From JAGVDM01 sp964642315 (GTDB taxonomy: Bacteria > Patescibacteriota > Gracilibacteria > Peribacterales > Peribacteraceae): a DNA stretch of 16,953 nt. The notes under the pieces were generated by a model. That model saw only the letters and a program-made list of their open reading frames with translations. It made no database searches and had not been told where the DNA came from. Below, one piece after another: positions 9,601-14,903 of this stretch; positions within the stretch are counted from its first letter, which is position 1, and each line of letters starts with the position of its first letter. The stretch lies in NCBI GenBank assembly GCA_964642315.1, contig CAZXOG010000006.1:1-16953 (forward strand). The letters are read 5' to 3'. Both the position numbers and the translations under genes were made by a program.

Positions 9601-10502
9601 AACCGCTTCGCCGTTCCGTCATACGTGACAGCAGCGGCATGCCATGCTCCCGATTGCGCACTCGATTGCCCAAGGATAGCTGGCCCCTCCCCGTTCTGCA
9701 GGAACAGAGATGCCGTCGCTGCATCAATGCCGAGCACGGCGCCACCGGCATTGTAGAGCGCCGTTCCCCCGCTCCCGCCCCCGGGCTCCCCATCCGCGGA
9801 GAACCAGAACGAGACCGTGAACGTGGGAAGCGGCTCCAAGGCAGGCAGGACAACGGGCGCCGACTCTTCGGCAAAACGGATTGCTCGGCCAGCCACGCCT
9901 GCTTCCGACGGAGCGGCACCGAGCTCGGCGGCCATTCCTCCCGCCGCATTGTCGCCGTTCAGTTCGTCGGCACCCCAGTGCCATACGCCACGCATGCTCT
10001 CTCCCCACACCGCCGCCGGATCGGATGCATCATCGGCATCCGGATTCCCGAAGAACACCTGCAGCGTCGTCGGTTCGCCCGCGTACACTCGCGGGACGCG
10101 GACCCAGAACGCTCCGGATGCACCATCCTCGCCCACGACGAACGACTCCCGCTCGTACGGGAGCATGTTCCCCTCCGCATCGGCGAAACGAATGTCTCCG
10201 CCATCGGACTGCGCGAGCGCGGCGAGTTCGAGATCATGCTCAATCGGAACGTAGAGCGGAAAATTCTCCAGATCCGCACCCACATTCGCCGGATCGACGG
10301 ACAGCACTCTCCGGGCCTGCCACGCTGCGAGCTCTGAACGGACCGGTAGCACACTTGCACGGAGCGCCTGAGGCCATACCGGCTGAAACGCAGGCTGCAA
10401 CGGTGACAGGATCATCGACAGCCCCATTGCTGCGCTGACCACCACCCGATGAACGTGCAAAATGAGTGAACCCATCCTGGGATATTTGCGGTACTGTAGC
10501 AT
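1..10502 (-). CDS. Giant secreted modular Ser/Cys-rich surface protein (DUF2341-LamG-GLUG-D8C-like), 3' end outside window
   Basis: Seen: one frame without stops for 3,500 codons; an in-frame TGA lies nine codons upstream of the ATG at 10502. A second ATG is at 10475. A signal-peptide-like N-terminus follows (basic residues, then a hydrophobic stretch at about 20-40). Approximate modules: DUF2341-like 60-172; LamG 175-345; GLUG-like repeats 424-745; Ser linker; DUF2341 813-921; LamG 925-1125; LamG 1185-1375; small Cys module 1406-1443; D8C-like 1500-1613; GLUG-like 1620-1935; alpha-helical Ala/Glu/Val-rich region 1942-2185; Ig/MG-like beta domains 2200-2360; a module ending YQYDAPDVSPEFYLIGPL and RQWQIAND at 2372-2485; Cys repeats 2488-2759; then poly-Ser tracts separated by small Cys modules to the edge. 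LamG and GLUG modules are known in adhesins and glycan-binding surface proteins. Inference: an extracellular adhesin or attachment protein. No catalytic domain or anchor is visible, and the C-terminus is missing. All plus-strand frames here are shadows. Confidence 0.93.
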   Translation of the reverse strand, partial: MLQYRKYPRMGSLILHVHRVVVSAAMGLSMILSPLQPAFQPVWPQALRASVLPVRSELAAWQARRVLSVDPANVGADLENFPLYVPIEHDLELAALAQSDGGDIRFADAEGNMLPYERESFVVGEDGASGAFWVRVPRVYAGEPTTLQVFFGNPDADDASDPAAVWGESMRGVWHWGADELNGDNAAGGMAAELGAAPSEAGVAGRAIRFAEESAPVVLPALEPLPTFTVSFWFSADGEPGGGSGGTALYNAGGAVLGIDAATASLFLQNGEGPAILGQSSAQSGAWHAAAVTYDGTAKRLFLDGIEQGSADEPGGLLDTSGVHMLGGAEGMLPFRGLIDELRIGTTAQSQHWLAFMDANVREDDHELLWSAAEFVDGTVGADDDTGQATSGAQSSAGLSSAMEESSSAMSEEGSMSSGEGVVPIATCAELQNMSENLDGDYVLVADIDCGESVGWNDGAGFAPVGKCSLADCTRAQNGGAFTGTIDGRGHTITGLTIERPDEQGVGLFGRMENAEVSHLGLENVSIRGKSVVGGLAGVATKSTVHNVYVTGSVRADDSAGGIIGLVTGGAGLTQLHDIYATADVQSVSLWDGGDVGGLLGASIAETVRVDRGYAAGSVRASYLGANRGLGGLIGNVRSGNVTIADVFAAASIEAESASDGASMAGAVGKGVPVLINVHWFDAGGDSASACGGVPLAGCTLVVNREELFSPDFTAFRKWEFIGDSPVWRAQADAYPLLAWQPASAATVSGVPGESSSSSAAGADSAAETPLVTEEPVASEASASSSEEALSSPPPFAYGMPVNLLQGGEALQDWSHRRLLKIDSRILTEDLRDFPIYVQFDGDAAMGASVRNNGFDIRFATEDGNILPYERASFTVLNGKARGAFWVRVPAILAGEWTHLYVYFGNPLADDGAQASQVWEGTFSGVWHLEEEAAGIESEFVDSAGAGNGGRGGAGDPDRFSKRVEGRIGFAQKFDGRNDAIVIGDIPQFFTEEISPDAFTISAWMQVDGFHNFAKIVERPAGGGRKGIALGLDQGRNLSLLRTDENGRNAVGVQGNLTSVVDDYRWHHIVATGRGETLKLFIDGIEQTGGESLNDWTFGAVGAIGASAQTPVIGALQGVLDEVRVSNAAVSAEEASFAYQNIQDASRVLQWGEVETKPDMLPESASSSAEFLGCAFPASGLLLHVPFDEGIGGIALDHSGGEMHGELMNMDQAGWSDATPTLIPRNPYALQFDGGDDYVEVQHDPALTALPALTVSAWVYPGDGIKGNAIIVNKENEFEVAWEEGGALKSGVKTDVSQWFWTGGTGKETLPVGRWSHVAFTWDGENINEFINGELLRTTSQYGTETAEGDLPLRIGGRYQETQKDHHWLGMIDDVRVYGRALSEAEIRSLVSAECYADAAAEAVSGACCALLDGEALCTAADSAPCPFPPGDFFTTMEACEASCGAAASSEPASEPAEEASSSQSSETPLSSSQSLSAQSSLSSSAGMSSVSSVASFGPCEEYVLIDDYTRSVFQDDSMSCDRDDARFNGWNWFRFAGGRMPESAPTLGSCGTAMPGWLNMPHPAQNEVATGQVCFRTEQDECGASAEVTVANCGSYYVYQLPPPPACSQRYCMEGGVQEIATCGDLQEMSKDLQGHYVLTADIDCSSTEFWNGGAGFVPVGSCAPDGCWDFDNTQAFKGTLDGREHTVTGLYIARPDNEGVGLFGYAAGAAISDIVLNDVRIAGRGGVGAVVGFMENGIVNRVAVTGEVTAEHSLGGIVGSANAGNNLLSDVRSDVRMSGIAQSGRAGDIGGIVGISEANKTVIRNSYAAGDIAAAQIGIDYGVGGILGFAAGTNDAIEHSFAAGRITAGSRTQRSFIGGVVGNGLDIELTNVHWFDQAGDAAETCLGAGGSECFLTNDLQVLAGANSPVTRAWNFSDIWKIAESSFPLLQWEVEHPQKLFETLMRQSSSSVPAEQASSAAPLVLQVRPIADTFDATERPKFVILDEVDFDEPEAELLDENGNLKEEKALKEIVKAVMTESDVQREVVKTLLKDAQEEISSELVNNPLVGDPIQDVLQTETSGAVPGAEEIVQGVIAKESTVQDAIADAVLEEQPHVAEVLTGEQVENALAEKIVAEKLAGKAPTADEAERSVTEGKNGLVDTLNSAAANVVQGITESVRETVQSDTAIQEEIARAAVETVQEQRSTTTMEAPIIAVKLKNKAGRVIIPSYHFEQGSVVLVIDPIRQFTPGLYTLEVTVTNPTTGETQTYEQDFAWGVLAINTDRDRYVAGDTGQLTFGVLDDIGNIVCDASLVLTIQQPNGDRVVLSTDAGSIAVTGTCGVKEGGFILPDYKASLPFTAAGTYTLTLEATTANGTRSLSTTVGVSEVPSPFSIRRTAATRLWPFEPSPMTIEVTFNEDFTGGISDIVPQGFVLSEISSDGQTRAVKEDTGVATAVTWQGSWPAGETAAFSYQYDAPDVSPEFYLIGPLEIVKFGGEIVEEERQWQIANDGYCGNYSCETWEGETCDSCYNDCGSCYCGNGTCDSGEDYSCSDCSGASSSSSSSDYCGDTSCTGSENYCNCYNDCSYSYSCGNGCCETMYENEWSCSQDCPSSSSSSSSSEYCGDYSCTGSENYCNCYNDCYSNYSCGNGCCETMYENEWSCSQDCPSSSSSSSSSEYCGDYSCTGSENYCNCYNDCYSNYSCGNGCCETNYENYGTCSMDCPADSSSSSSSEYCGDASCTGSENYCNCSTDCSSYYSCGNGCCETSYESYENCSTDCPASSSSSTSSMESSVSSESSVSIISSLSSVSSVSSVSSLSSVSSESSLSSVSSVSSVSSLSSVSSLSSLSSSSSSSSSSLSSASSLSSSSSSSSSSSSSSSSSLSSASSSSSSSSSSSSSSSSSLSSASSSSSSSSSSSSSSSSSLSSASSLSSSSSSSSSSSSSSSSSLSSASSSSSSSSSSSSLSSESSISSSSSSSSEESSSSSFSSSSNSQTGFCCIHTNAPEDPWTWSCLDASQGTCPTLGGTYNGYTVLQVSTYDTEEACNLGTYYDCNTGERERYCCVWGYTCELVTLADESVTCWEGEEYAPTSEGQQACAVACVNPSSSSSSSSSSSSSSSEESSASSLSSSSSSTGACPENCGGCCRPEGYWACNGVQFTDPGNDCADCQAGQSCVDLDACKACLEQACGLSGGPNQGPCEGGCTAVYTGEFWCCTGCESGSSISSISSSSSSSSSQSSSEESSVSSSFSSIETGACCYSDFEGPEYCQEGITQEGCNQIGTQYHVLYTGQTCAEACPASSSSSSSSSSLSSESSLSSSSSSSSEESSTSILSSSSSSLSSESSISSSSSSSSSSSSSSLSSASSLSSSSSSSSSSSSSSSSSLSSESSLSSSSSSSSSSSSSSSSSLSSASSSSSSSSSSSSSSSLSSSSSSSSSSSSSSSSLSSSSSSSSSSSSSSSSSSSSSSSSSSSSSSLSSSSSSSSSSSSSSSSSSSSSSSSSSSSSSSSSSSSSSSSSSSSSS
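1580..2225 (-). repeat. Poly-serine low-complexity tract (inner)
   Basis: This codes for about 215 residues that are mostly Ser, with scattered Leu, Ala, Val and Glu (patterns such as SSLSSASS and SSVSSESS). Imperfect nucleotide repeats occur, for example the block around ggaactcgcggaacttaagg at 1699, 1837 and 1903. Both serine codon families (TCN and AGY) are mixed throughout. It joins the Cys repeats to the C-terminal small Cys modules. The opposite strand reads as an artificial Glu/Leu-rich frame. Confidence 0.9.
2228..2899 (-). repeat. Four in-frame 168-bp tandem repeats encoding 56-residue Cys-rich units
   Basis: The marker gtttcgcagc recurs at 2263, 2431, 2599 and 2767, an exact 168-bp period (56 codons). 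Each unit reads roughly EYCGDYSCTGSENYCNC, then NDC, SCGNGCCET, a YEN segment and C.QDCP, followed by a run of 6-9 serines. The motif CGNG.C...EN...C..DC is a known type of small disulphide-rich repeat in secreted proteins. The two central copies are identical over about 180 nt (2431-2610 against 2599-2778), while the outer copies have diverged, so the centre was copied recently. A more diverged partial unit lies at about 2905-3040. The unit is coding, not a CRISPR. Confidence 0.92.
5666..6005 (-). other. D8C (uromodulin/GP2-like) eight-cysteine domain within the giant protein
   Basis: Residues 1500-1613 of the giant protein carry exactly eight cysteines. The order of landmarks matches the D8C module of uromodulin, GP2 and OIT3: an LIDDYTR start, CD, GWNWFRFAGGRMPES, CGT..PGWLN.PHP, C...C, a V.VANC strand, YYVYQLPPPPAC and a final RYC. 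I checked codon by codon that the frame is intact. In vertebrates this module precedes the zona pellucida polymerisation domain in secreted glycoproteins; here it sits between a Ser linker and a GLUG-like repeat block. The resemblance is by eye, from memory of the family, without a search. Whether the module is common in bacteria is not known to me. Confidence 0.75.
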
Positions 10503-10733
10503 TTGCCGTTCTCTCGACTGAAATGATTTTCAGCTAGTGGCAGCCAATAAACAGGTGCCGTCAAGCGATACTTCTTCTATGTCGCCTTGTTGAGTGATTG
10601 ACGAATTTTTTATACTGGTTTCTCACATTACTGCTCACTTTCCAGAAATATTTTCTAGAAATATTATTTATATTGTCTGATCACAATAATTTTATTGCGA
10701 TATATATAAAATCCTATGGTGTAATCGTAGTAT
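10503..10733 (-). promoter_or_regulatory. AT-rich gap upstream of the giant gene with small inverted and direct repeats
   Basis: This gap separates the beta-CASP stop from the giant-gene start, both on the minus strand. It holds an inverted repeat CTGAAA-TGAT-TTTCAG (10518-10533), lying 16-31 nt before the ATG at 10502; a direct repeat AGAAATATT at 10644-10652 and 10657-10665; and a weak palindrome CAATAA-TT-TTATTG (10684-10697). A TTGACG hexamer on the minus strand (10559-10564) resembles a -35 box, but no convincing -10 box follows at 16-18 nt. I see no clear terminator for the upstream gene. It probably contains the promoter for the giant gene, but the exact site cannot be fixed. Confidence 0.4.
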
Positions 10734-12149
10734 TCATGCACCAACCTCGACGATTTCATCGCGGAGTGGCATGACGATATTCACCGAACTGATGATATGC
10801 CGAAGACGGTCTGAAAATGGCTTCATCTCCTGCAATTCCCCATGTACGAGCACGAGCGTCCTGAGCCCCGAAACAGCGCAGACAAACTGATCGAGATCCG
10901 CCATGTCTGCATGACCGGAGTATGCATTGATGTAAGCGATTTCCGCCCGCTTGGTAAACATCTCGTCGAAGATCTTCACCTGCGAAACTTCGGGATCCAC
11001 GACCTTGCGACCGAGGGTGTGCTCCGCCATGTATCCAACGGCGAGAACCATATTCCGTTCGTCTTCGATGCCGTTACGCAGGTGATGACGGATCCGGCCG
11101 GCTTCGCACATGCCTGAGCCTGCCATGATAATCATAGGACCCGGCATGCCGTTGAGCGCTTTGCTCTCCTCTGCGTTCTCGGTGTACTTCACGAGCGAGA
11201 AGTGGAACGGGTTGCGTCCCCGCGCCAGAAACTTGTCGTACATCTCTTTGTCGTAACACTCGGGATGCTTTGCGAACACATCGGTCACGCGTGAAGCGAG
11301 CGGCGAATCGATGTAGATCGGCACAGCAGGAATCTCCTTTTCGTCCCAGAGCATGTGGAGGTCATACACGATCTCCTGCGTGCGCTCGAGGGAGAATGCG
11401 GGAATGAACACCTTCCCCCCACGCTTCGCCGTACGTACAACCGCGTCGCGGAGCGCGTGCTTTGCGGATGCAATCCCCTCGTGCTTGCGGTTGCCGTACG
11501 TACTCTCGCAAATGAGCGTTTCCACGGGCGGCATCGCCGCAGGATCACGGATGATCGGCAGCATGCTTCTGCCGAGATCCGCGGTAAAGCCGATCCGATG
11601 CACGCGTCCGCGTTCAACAATCTCCAGCACGACCATTGCCGCGCCGACAATGTGCCCCGCTTCCAGGAATTGCGCCTTGACCCCCTCGCACACATCGAAC
11701 CAGTCGTTGTAATTGCAGCCACGGAAGATCTCCATGCAATCAACCGCATCCTGCTGCGTGTAGAGTGGCCCATTGTACGGGAGCATGGATTTCCGCAGGT
11801 GCTTGCTGAAGTACTCCTCATCTTTCTCCTGGATGTACCCGCTGTCTTGCAGCATGACATCCGCAAGATCCTTCGTGGCGTACGTGCAGTACACCGGCCC
11901 GCGAAACCCCCGCTTGTAGAGCACGGGAATGCGGCCGACGTGGTCGCCGTGCGCGTGGCTGAGGATCACCGCATCCATGTCCTTCGGCTGGAAGGTGAAC
12001 TCGGCATTCTTCACTGCCGCCTCGCTGCGCCGCCCCTGGAACAACCCGCAATCGAGGAGGATGCGCTTCGTGCCGGCAGCCGTTTCTACAGAGACTTCGT
12101 GGCATGAACCGGTGACTTCCTGGGCCGCACCGTGGGGAATGATCTTCAT
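10734..12149 (-). CDS. Beta-CASP metallo-beta-lactamase ribonuclease
   Basis: A 471-residue protein of the CPSF73-like / bacterial RNase TTHA0252 type. Members of this family are zinc-dependent nucleases that cut RNA internally or from an end, in the cytoplasm. Seen: the metal-binding motif HAHGDH at residues 65-70 with an aspartate in the ILLDCG strand near 33; the beta-CASP motif ICESTYGNR; GSGMCEAGRIRHHL; VGYMAEHTLGRK; and a final YSGHADMADL histidine motif. The length fits a two-domain enzyme without an N-terminal KH domain. The start is set at the ATG giving MKIIPHGAAQEVTGSCHEV, the usual family N-terminus. The frame stays open for 157 codons upstream, but that part lies antisense to the CAP gene and has no homology-like character. 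No Shine-Dalgarno site is seen. It is divergent from the CAP gene, with a 46-nt gap. Confidence 0.95.
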   Translation of the reverse strand: MKIIPHGAAQEVTGSCHEVSVETAAGTKRILLDCGLFQGRRSEAAVKNAEFTFQPKDMDAVILSHAHGDHVGRIPVLYKRGFRGPVYCTYATKDLADVMLQDSGYIQEKDEEYFSKHLRKSMLPYNGPLYTQQDAVDCMEIFRGCNYNDWFDVCEGVKAQFLEAGHIVGAAMVVLEIVERGRVHRIGFTADLGRSMLPIIRDPAAMPPVETLICESTYGNRKHEGIASAKHALRDAVVRTAKRGGKVFIPAFSLERTQEIVYDLHMLWDEKEIPAVPIYIDSPLASRVTDVFAKHPECYDKEMYDKFLARGRNPFHFSLVKYTENAEESKALNGMPGPMIIMAGSGMCEAGRIRHHLRNGIEDERNMVLAVGYMAEHTLGRKVVDPEVSQVKIFDEMFTKRAEIAYINAYSGHADMADLDQFVCAVSGLRTLVLVHGELQEMKPFSDRLRHIISSVNIVMPLRDEIVEVGA

Positions 12150-12195
12150 CGTGGTGTGTGGGGAAACACCGTCTAGGGTATCGTAGTGCCCTCGC

Positions 12196-12831
12196 ATGAT
12201 GAAGAGCTCGTATATCTGGGTGCTCCGAACGGCAGTGATTGCCACCATGATCGGCGTGGCTTTGCCAGCCGGTGCCGCGCAGTCCTCGCTGCAGGAAAAC
12301 GCCGCGCGCCGGCGCGCGGAACGCATGGAGGAACGCAGCACCCGGAGAACAGTGCGGCCGCCCTCACAACCTGCCCCGGCGGCAAGCCCGCAGGCGCAGC
12401 GCCTGGAACGCAGGCGCAGCCGCATCAAAGATGCCGTCATCGACTCCACGAACGCCGAACGGGAAAAGGCCGGCCTTCCTCCGCTGCGATACAACTCCCT
12501 CCTGGAATACTCGGCGCAGCAGTACGCGGCGGATATGCAACGGCGCGATTTCTTCTCGCACGAAACCCCGGAAGGAGGCACGCTCCAAGAGCGCGTCCAG
12601 GCAACGGGGTACGGTGCCATAACGCTGGAGACCTGCGGTTGCGACTGGTTTCGCGTGGACTTCGGGGAAAATCTGGCAAAAGGTCAGCAGAGCGTCGTGC
12701 AGGTCATGCGCGACTGGATGGCCTCGCCGAAACACCGCGAAGCGATCCTCTCCCCTCAATTTCAGGATATCGGCATCGGGCTTGCAGGCCGTTACTGGGT
12801 ACAGCACTTCGGAGGAATCACGAAAGAGTGA
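12196..12831 (+). CDS. Secreted CAP/SCP-domain protein
   Basis: 211 residues. Seen: a signal peptide (MMKSSY, then a hydrophobic core to about residue 24 and a PAGAA cleavage region near 24-28), a basic Arg/Ala/Pro-rich spacer (about 30-75), then a CAP domain (about 80-208). CAP landmarks are FFSHETPEG (His122), GENLAKG (Glu158), W..SPKHREAIL (His180) and IGIGLAGRYWVQHFG. Known: CAP domains (CRISP, antigen 5, PR-1; bacterial YkwD-like) are secreted and some bind lipids; bacterial roles are poorly defined. Odd: a short insert with CGCDWF just before GENLA adds two cysteines, possibly a local disulphide. ATGATG gives two adjacent starts, and no Shine-Dalgarno site is present. A weak TATCGT box (12179-12184) sits 11 nt before the start. 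The stop lies 8 nt from the end of the convergent rluB-like gene. Confidence 0.9.
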   Translation: MMKSSYIWVLRTAVIATMIGVALPAGAAQSSLQENAARRRAERMEERSTRRTVRPPSQPAPAASPQAQRLERRRSRIKDAVIDSTNAEREKAGLPPLRYNSLLEYSAQQYAADMQRRDFFSHETPEGGTLQERVQATGYGAITLETCGCDWFRVDFGENLAKGQQSVVQVMRDWMASPKHREAILSPQFQDIGIGLAGRYWVQHFGGITKE

Positions 12832-12839
12832 AAGGGGAT

Positions 12840-13607
12840 TCAGCCGGAATTCGTGATGTCCGCTGCCTTCAGCAGCGCATCCCGCTCGGCCGCTGTCAGC
12901 GGCCGTATGCTGCCGGCCAGCAATTGACGATCTGCCAACGTAAGAATCCGCACGCGTTGCAATTGCTGCACCGGAGCGCCGACTTTCTGGCACATCCGCC
13001 GGATCTGGCGGTTGCGGCCCTCCGTGAGCGCAATCCGGAACCTCGATGGCCCAAGTCTGCGGACAGTGGCTGGTTTCGTCTTCTCGCCCATAATCGTGAT
13101 GCCGAGGGAAAGTTTGCGCAGCTGGCCGTCGGTGATCTGGCGCGCTGTTGTCACTTCATATTCCTTCTCGTGGTCGAATTTCGGATGCGTGAGGCGATAT
13201 GCGAGCACGCCGTCATTCGTGAGGAGCAGAAGCCCCGAGGAGTCTTTATCCAAACGCCCAACGGGATATATCTTCCCGCGGAGATCCGCAGGAAGGAGAT
13301 CACGAACGGTCGGAACACCGTCGGACTGCCGCTCCTTGGGCGCTCTGCGCCTATCTGCAATTCGCGAGGAATCCACGTTGCTCGTGAGCACGCCAACCGG
13401 CTTGTGCATGAGGTAATAGAGCATTTCCTGCCGTTCCTCGATGATACGGCCGTCTACTTCAATCCGGTCGACGGAAGGATCCGCCTTCTGACCGAGAGAA
13501 GCGGCAACGCCGTTGACTTTCACCAGCCCGCGCTCGATGTACTCCTCCGCCTTGCGGCGCGAGCAGATGCCGCGCGCCGAGAGGATCTTCTGCAGCCGCT
13601 CTTCCAT
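12840..13607 (-). CDS. rluB: RluB/RsuA-family 23S/16S rRNA pseudouridine synthase
   Basis: 255 residues from the ATG giving MEERLQKILSARGICSRRKA, the typical start of the family. The frame can extend 11 codons upstream but without family character, and an extended -10 box lies in that stretch. Seen: an N-terminal S4 RNA-binding domain (1-48), the MHKPVGVLTS segment (67-76), the catalytic motif GRLDKDSSGLLLLTNDG with Asp120, and the EGRNRQIRRM motif. The enzyme isomerises uridine to pseudouridine in rRNA in the cytoplasm. RluB-type enzymes act on 23S U2605, RsuA on 16S U516; the sequence alone does not separate these firmly, so the symbol is a best guess. Residues 77-98 form a slightly long, charged insert before PTVRDLLP. 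It is convergent with the CAP gene and divergent from the glycosyltransferase. Confidence 0.93.
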   Translation of the reverse strand: MEERLQKILSARGICSRRKAEEYIERGLVKVNGVAASLGQKADPSVDRIEVDGRIIEERQEMLYYLMHKPVGVLTSNVDSSRIADRRRAPKERQSDGVPTVRDLLPADLRGKIYPVGRLDKDSSGLLLLTNDGVLAYRLTHPKFDHEKEYEVTTARQITDGQLRKLSLGITIMGEKTKPATVRRLGPSRFRIALTEGRNRQIRRMCQKVGAPVQQLQRVRILTLADRQLLAGSIRPLTAAERDALLKAADITNSG

Positions 13608-13613
13608 GCGCTG

Positions 13614-13622
13614 ATTGTAGCA
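13614..13622 (-). promoter_or_regulatory. Extended -10 box TGCTACAAT for the rluB-like gene, probably leaderless
   Basis: On the minus strand TGCTACAAT matches an extended -10 element (TGnTATAAT, one mismatch). It ends 6 nt before the ATG at 13607, so transcription would begin at or next to the start codon. No good -35 box is seen, as is common with extended -10 promoters. Confidence 0.5.
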
Positions 13623-13690
13623 GCAAGCACGCACCGGCACTCAGCTGTTATGGAGCATCCCATCACGTATTGCAGAGTCATTAGGAAAGC

Positions 13691-13696
13691 TATACT
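13691..13696 (+). promoter_or_regulatory. -10 box TATACT for the glycosyltransferase gene, probably leaderless
   Basis: TATACT lies 8 nt before the ATG at 13705, which places transcription start within a base or two of the start codon. A weak -35 candidate TTGCAG lies 15 nt upstream. No Shine-Dalgarno site is present between the box and the ATG. Confidence 0.5.
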
Positions 13697-13704
13697 GCGC
13701 ATAA

Positions 13705-14859
13705 ATGTCGCGGATCGTCATCCTCAGCCCAGCGCACCCGTTTCGCGGCGGCATCGCGCAATTCACGCACTCCCTCGCAGCGGCTCTCCGCTCCGGCAGC
13801 CACGACGTTTCCCTGGCATCGTATCTCCGGCAGTACCCTGCTTGCCTTTTCCCGGGTACGACGCAGTTTTCCAAAGACCCGCCTCCGCCGGAACTCGCGG
13901 GAATTGACGTGCGCCACACGATCGACAGCGTGAACCCGCTCTCATGGTTCCGCACTGCGCAATGGATTGCCAAAAGCCAACCGGATATCTTGCTCATTGC
14001 GTACATTCACCCGTTCTTCGCCTTCTCGAGCGGATGGATTGCCCACCACGTTCGGCTGCATTCCCCCCGGACGCGCATCCTCGTCCTCGCACATGACATT
14101 CAGCCGTATCAGTATGGCTTCTTCTCCCGTACGCTCTCGAGGCTCCTCTTCAGGGAAAGCCATGGGTTCATTGCGCTCTCACGGCACGTCAGTGAGGAGC
14201 TCCACCGGCTCGAGCCTGGGAAGAGCGTCCTGCAGGGATACCACCCCCCATACACGTCATTCGGCGCAAGGATCCCCCGTGAACAGGCAAGGGGGGAACT
14301 CGGCCTTGAGCAGGGGAAAGAATACCTGTTGTTCTTCGGCCTCATCCGGCCGTACAAGCGTCTCGATCTGCTCCTCCACGCGTTCGCGCACCCGTGCCTG
14401 CGTGAACGGCAGTCCCTTAGGCTCCTCATTGCCGGCGAGAACTACACCAGCATGGAACCGTACCGCCGCATCATACGGATGCACGATCTCGCTGACCGCA
14501 TCATCGAACGGAACGAATTCATCCCGCACGAAGAAGTGCGGCGGTACTTCAGCGCGGCGGATTTGCTCGTGCAGCCGTACAACTACGTTTCGCAAAGCGG
14601 CGTGACGAGCACCGCACTGCACTTTGATCTCCCTGCCGTCGTCACGAACATCGGGGGCTTGCAGGAATACGTGGATCACGGGAGAACTGGGTACATTGTG
14701 GATCAAAGTCCAGAAGCGATTGCAGAGGCCATTCTGGACTTCCTCGAGCGGAAACGCGGGATGGAATTCTCGCGGAACATTGCGGCATTCAAAGAGCAAT
14801 TCAGCTGGCATGCACTCGCAGAGAACATTGCGCGTTTCGCGCAGTCTCTCCGCGCGTGA
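13705..14859 (+). CDS. GT4-like (GT-B fold) glycosyltransferase
   Basis: 384 residues. Transfers a sugar from a nucleotide-sugar donor to an acceptor, probably for surface polysaccharide or glycoprotein synthesis at the cytoplasmic face of the membrane (inference). Seen: an N-terminal Rossmann start MSRIVILSPAHPFRGGIAQF with the Gly-rich acceptor loop; the domain-linker motif FFGLIRPYKRLDLLLHAF; LLIAGEN; the segment FIPHEEVRRYFSAADLLVQP; and the donor-site region SQSGVTSTALHFDLPAVV followed by NIGGLQEYVDHGRTGYIV. These are the usual GT4 landmarks, and the length is typical. Substrate cannot be read from sequence. Divergent from the rluB-like gene (97-nt gap); its stop lies 44 nt from the 3' end of 5S rRNA, tail to tail. 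It could serve glycosylation of the nearby Ser-rich protein, but nothing shows this. Confidence 0.92.
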   Translation: MSRIVILSPAHPFRGGIAQFTHSLAAALRSGSHDVSLASYLRQYPACLFPGTTQFSKDPPPPELAGIDVRHTIDSVNPLSWFRTAQWIAKSQPDILLIAYIHPFFAFSSGWIAHHVRLHSPRTRILVLAHDIQPYQYGFFSRTLSRLLFRESHGFIALSRHVSEELHRLEPGKSVLQGYHPPYTSFGARIPREQARGELGLEQGKEYLLFFGLIRPYKRLDLLLHAFAHPCLRERQSLRLLIAGENYTSMEPYRRIIRMHDLADRIIERNEFIPHEEVRRYFSAADLLVQPYNYVSQSGVTSTALHFDLPAVVTNIGGLQEYVDHGRTGYIVDQSPEAIAEAILDFLERKRGMEFSRNIAAFKEQFSWHALAENIARFAQSLRA

Positions 14860-14888
14860 CCTAAGGCACTCAGAAGAATTTTCGGTAC

Positions 14889-14895
14889 AAAAAAA
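14889..14895 (-). terminator. T7 run downstream of 5S rRNA, likely rRNA operon terminator
   Basis: On the minus strand seven T residues begin 9 nt after the 5S 3' end. The only GC-rich stem upstream is the end of 5S itself, so this is not a textbook hairpin terminator; the position makes it the best candidate for the end of the rRNA transcript. No clear terminator is seen on the plus strand for the glycosyltransferase. Confidence 0.4.
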
Positions 14896-14903
14896 TCCCT
14901 CCA

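Noticed and set aside
8466..10337. Plus-strand open frame of 623 codons
   Set aside because: It is antisense to the LamG and GLUG region of the giant gene, has no domain character and is rich in Arg and His as expected for a shadow in GC-rich DNA.
1..10502. Alternative genetic code with TGA as glycine
   Set aside because: No in-frame TGA appears in about 3,500 codons, and the complete genes end with TGA at the expected family lengths.
12150..12620. N-terminal extension of the beta-CASP enzyme
   Set aside because: The frame stays open, but the extra part lies over the CAP gene on the other strand and has no family features; MKIIPHG is the usual family start.
12888..12904. GGCCGCTG-T-CAGCGGCC inverted repeat as a terminator for the CAP gene
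   Set aside because: It lies inside the rluB-like coding region and has no T run on either side; it may simply reflect codon composition.
12186..13907. Plus-strand frame of 573 codons across the CAP and rluB-like genes
   Set aside because: It overlaps three genes with clear family motifs in other frames and shows no domain itself.
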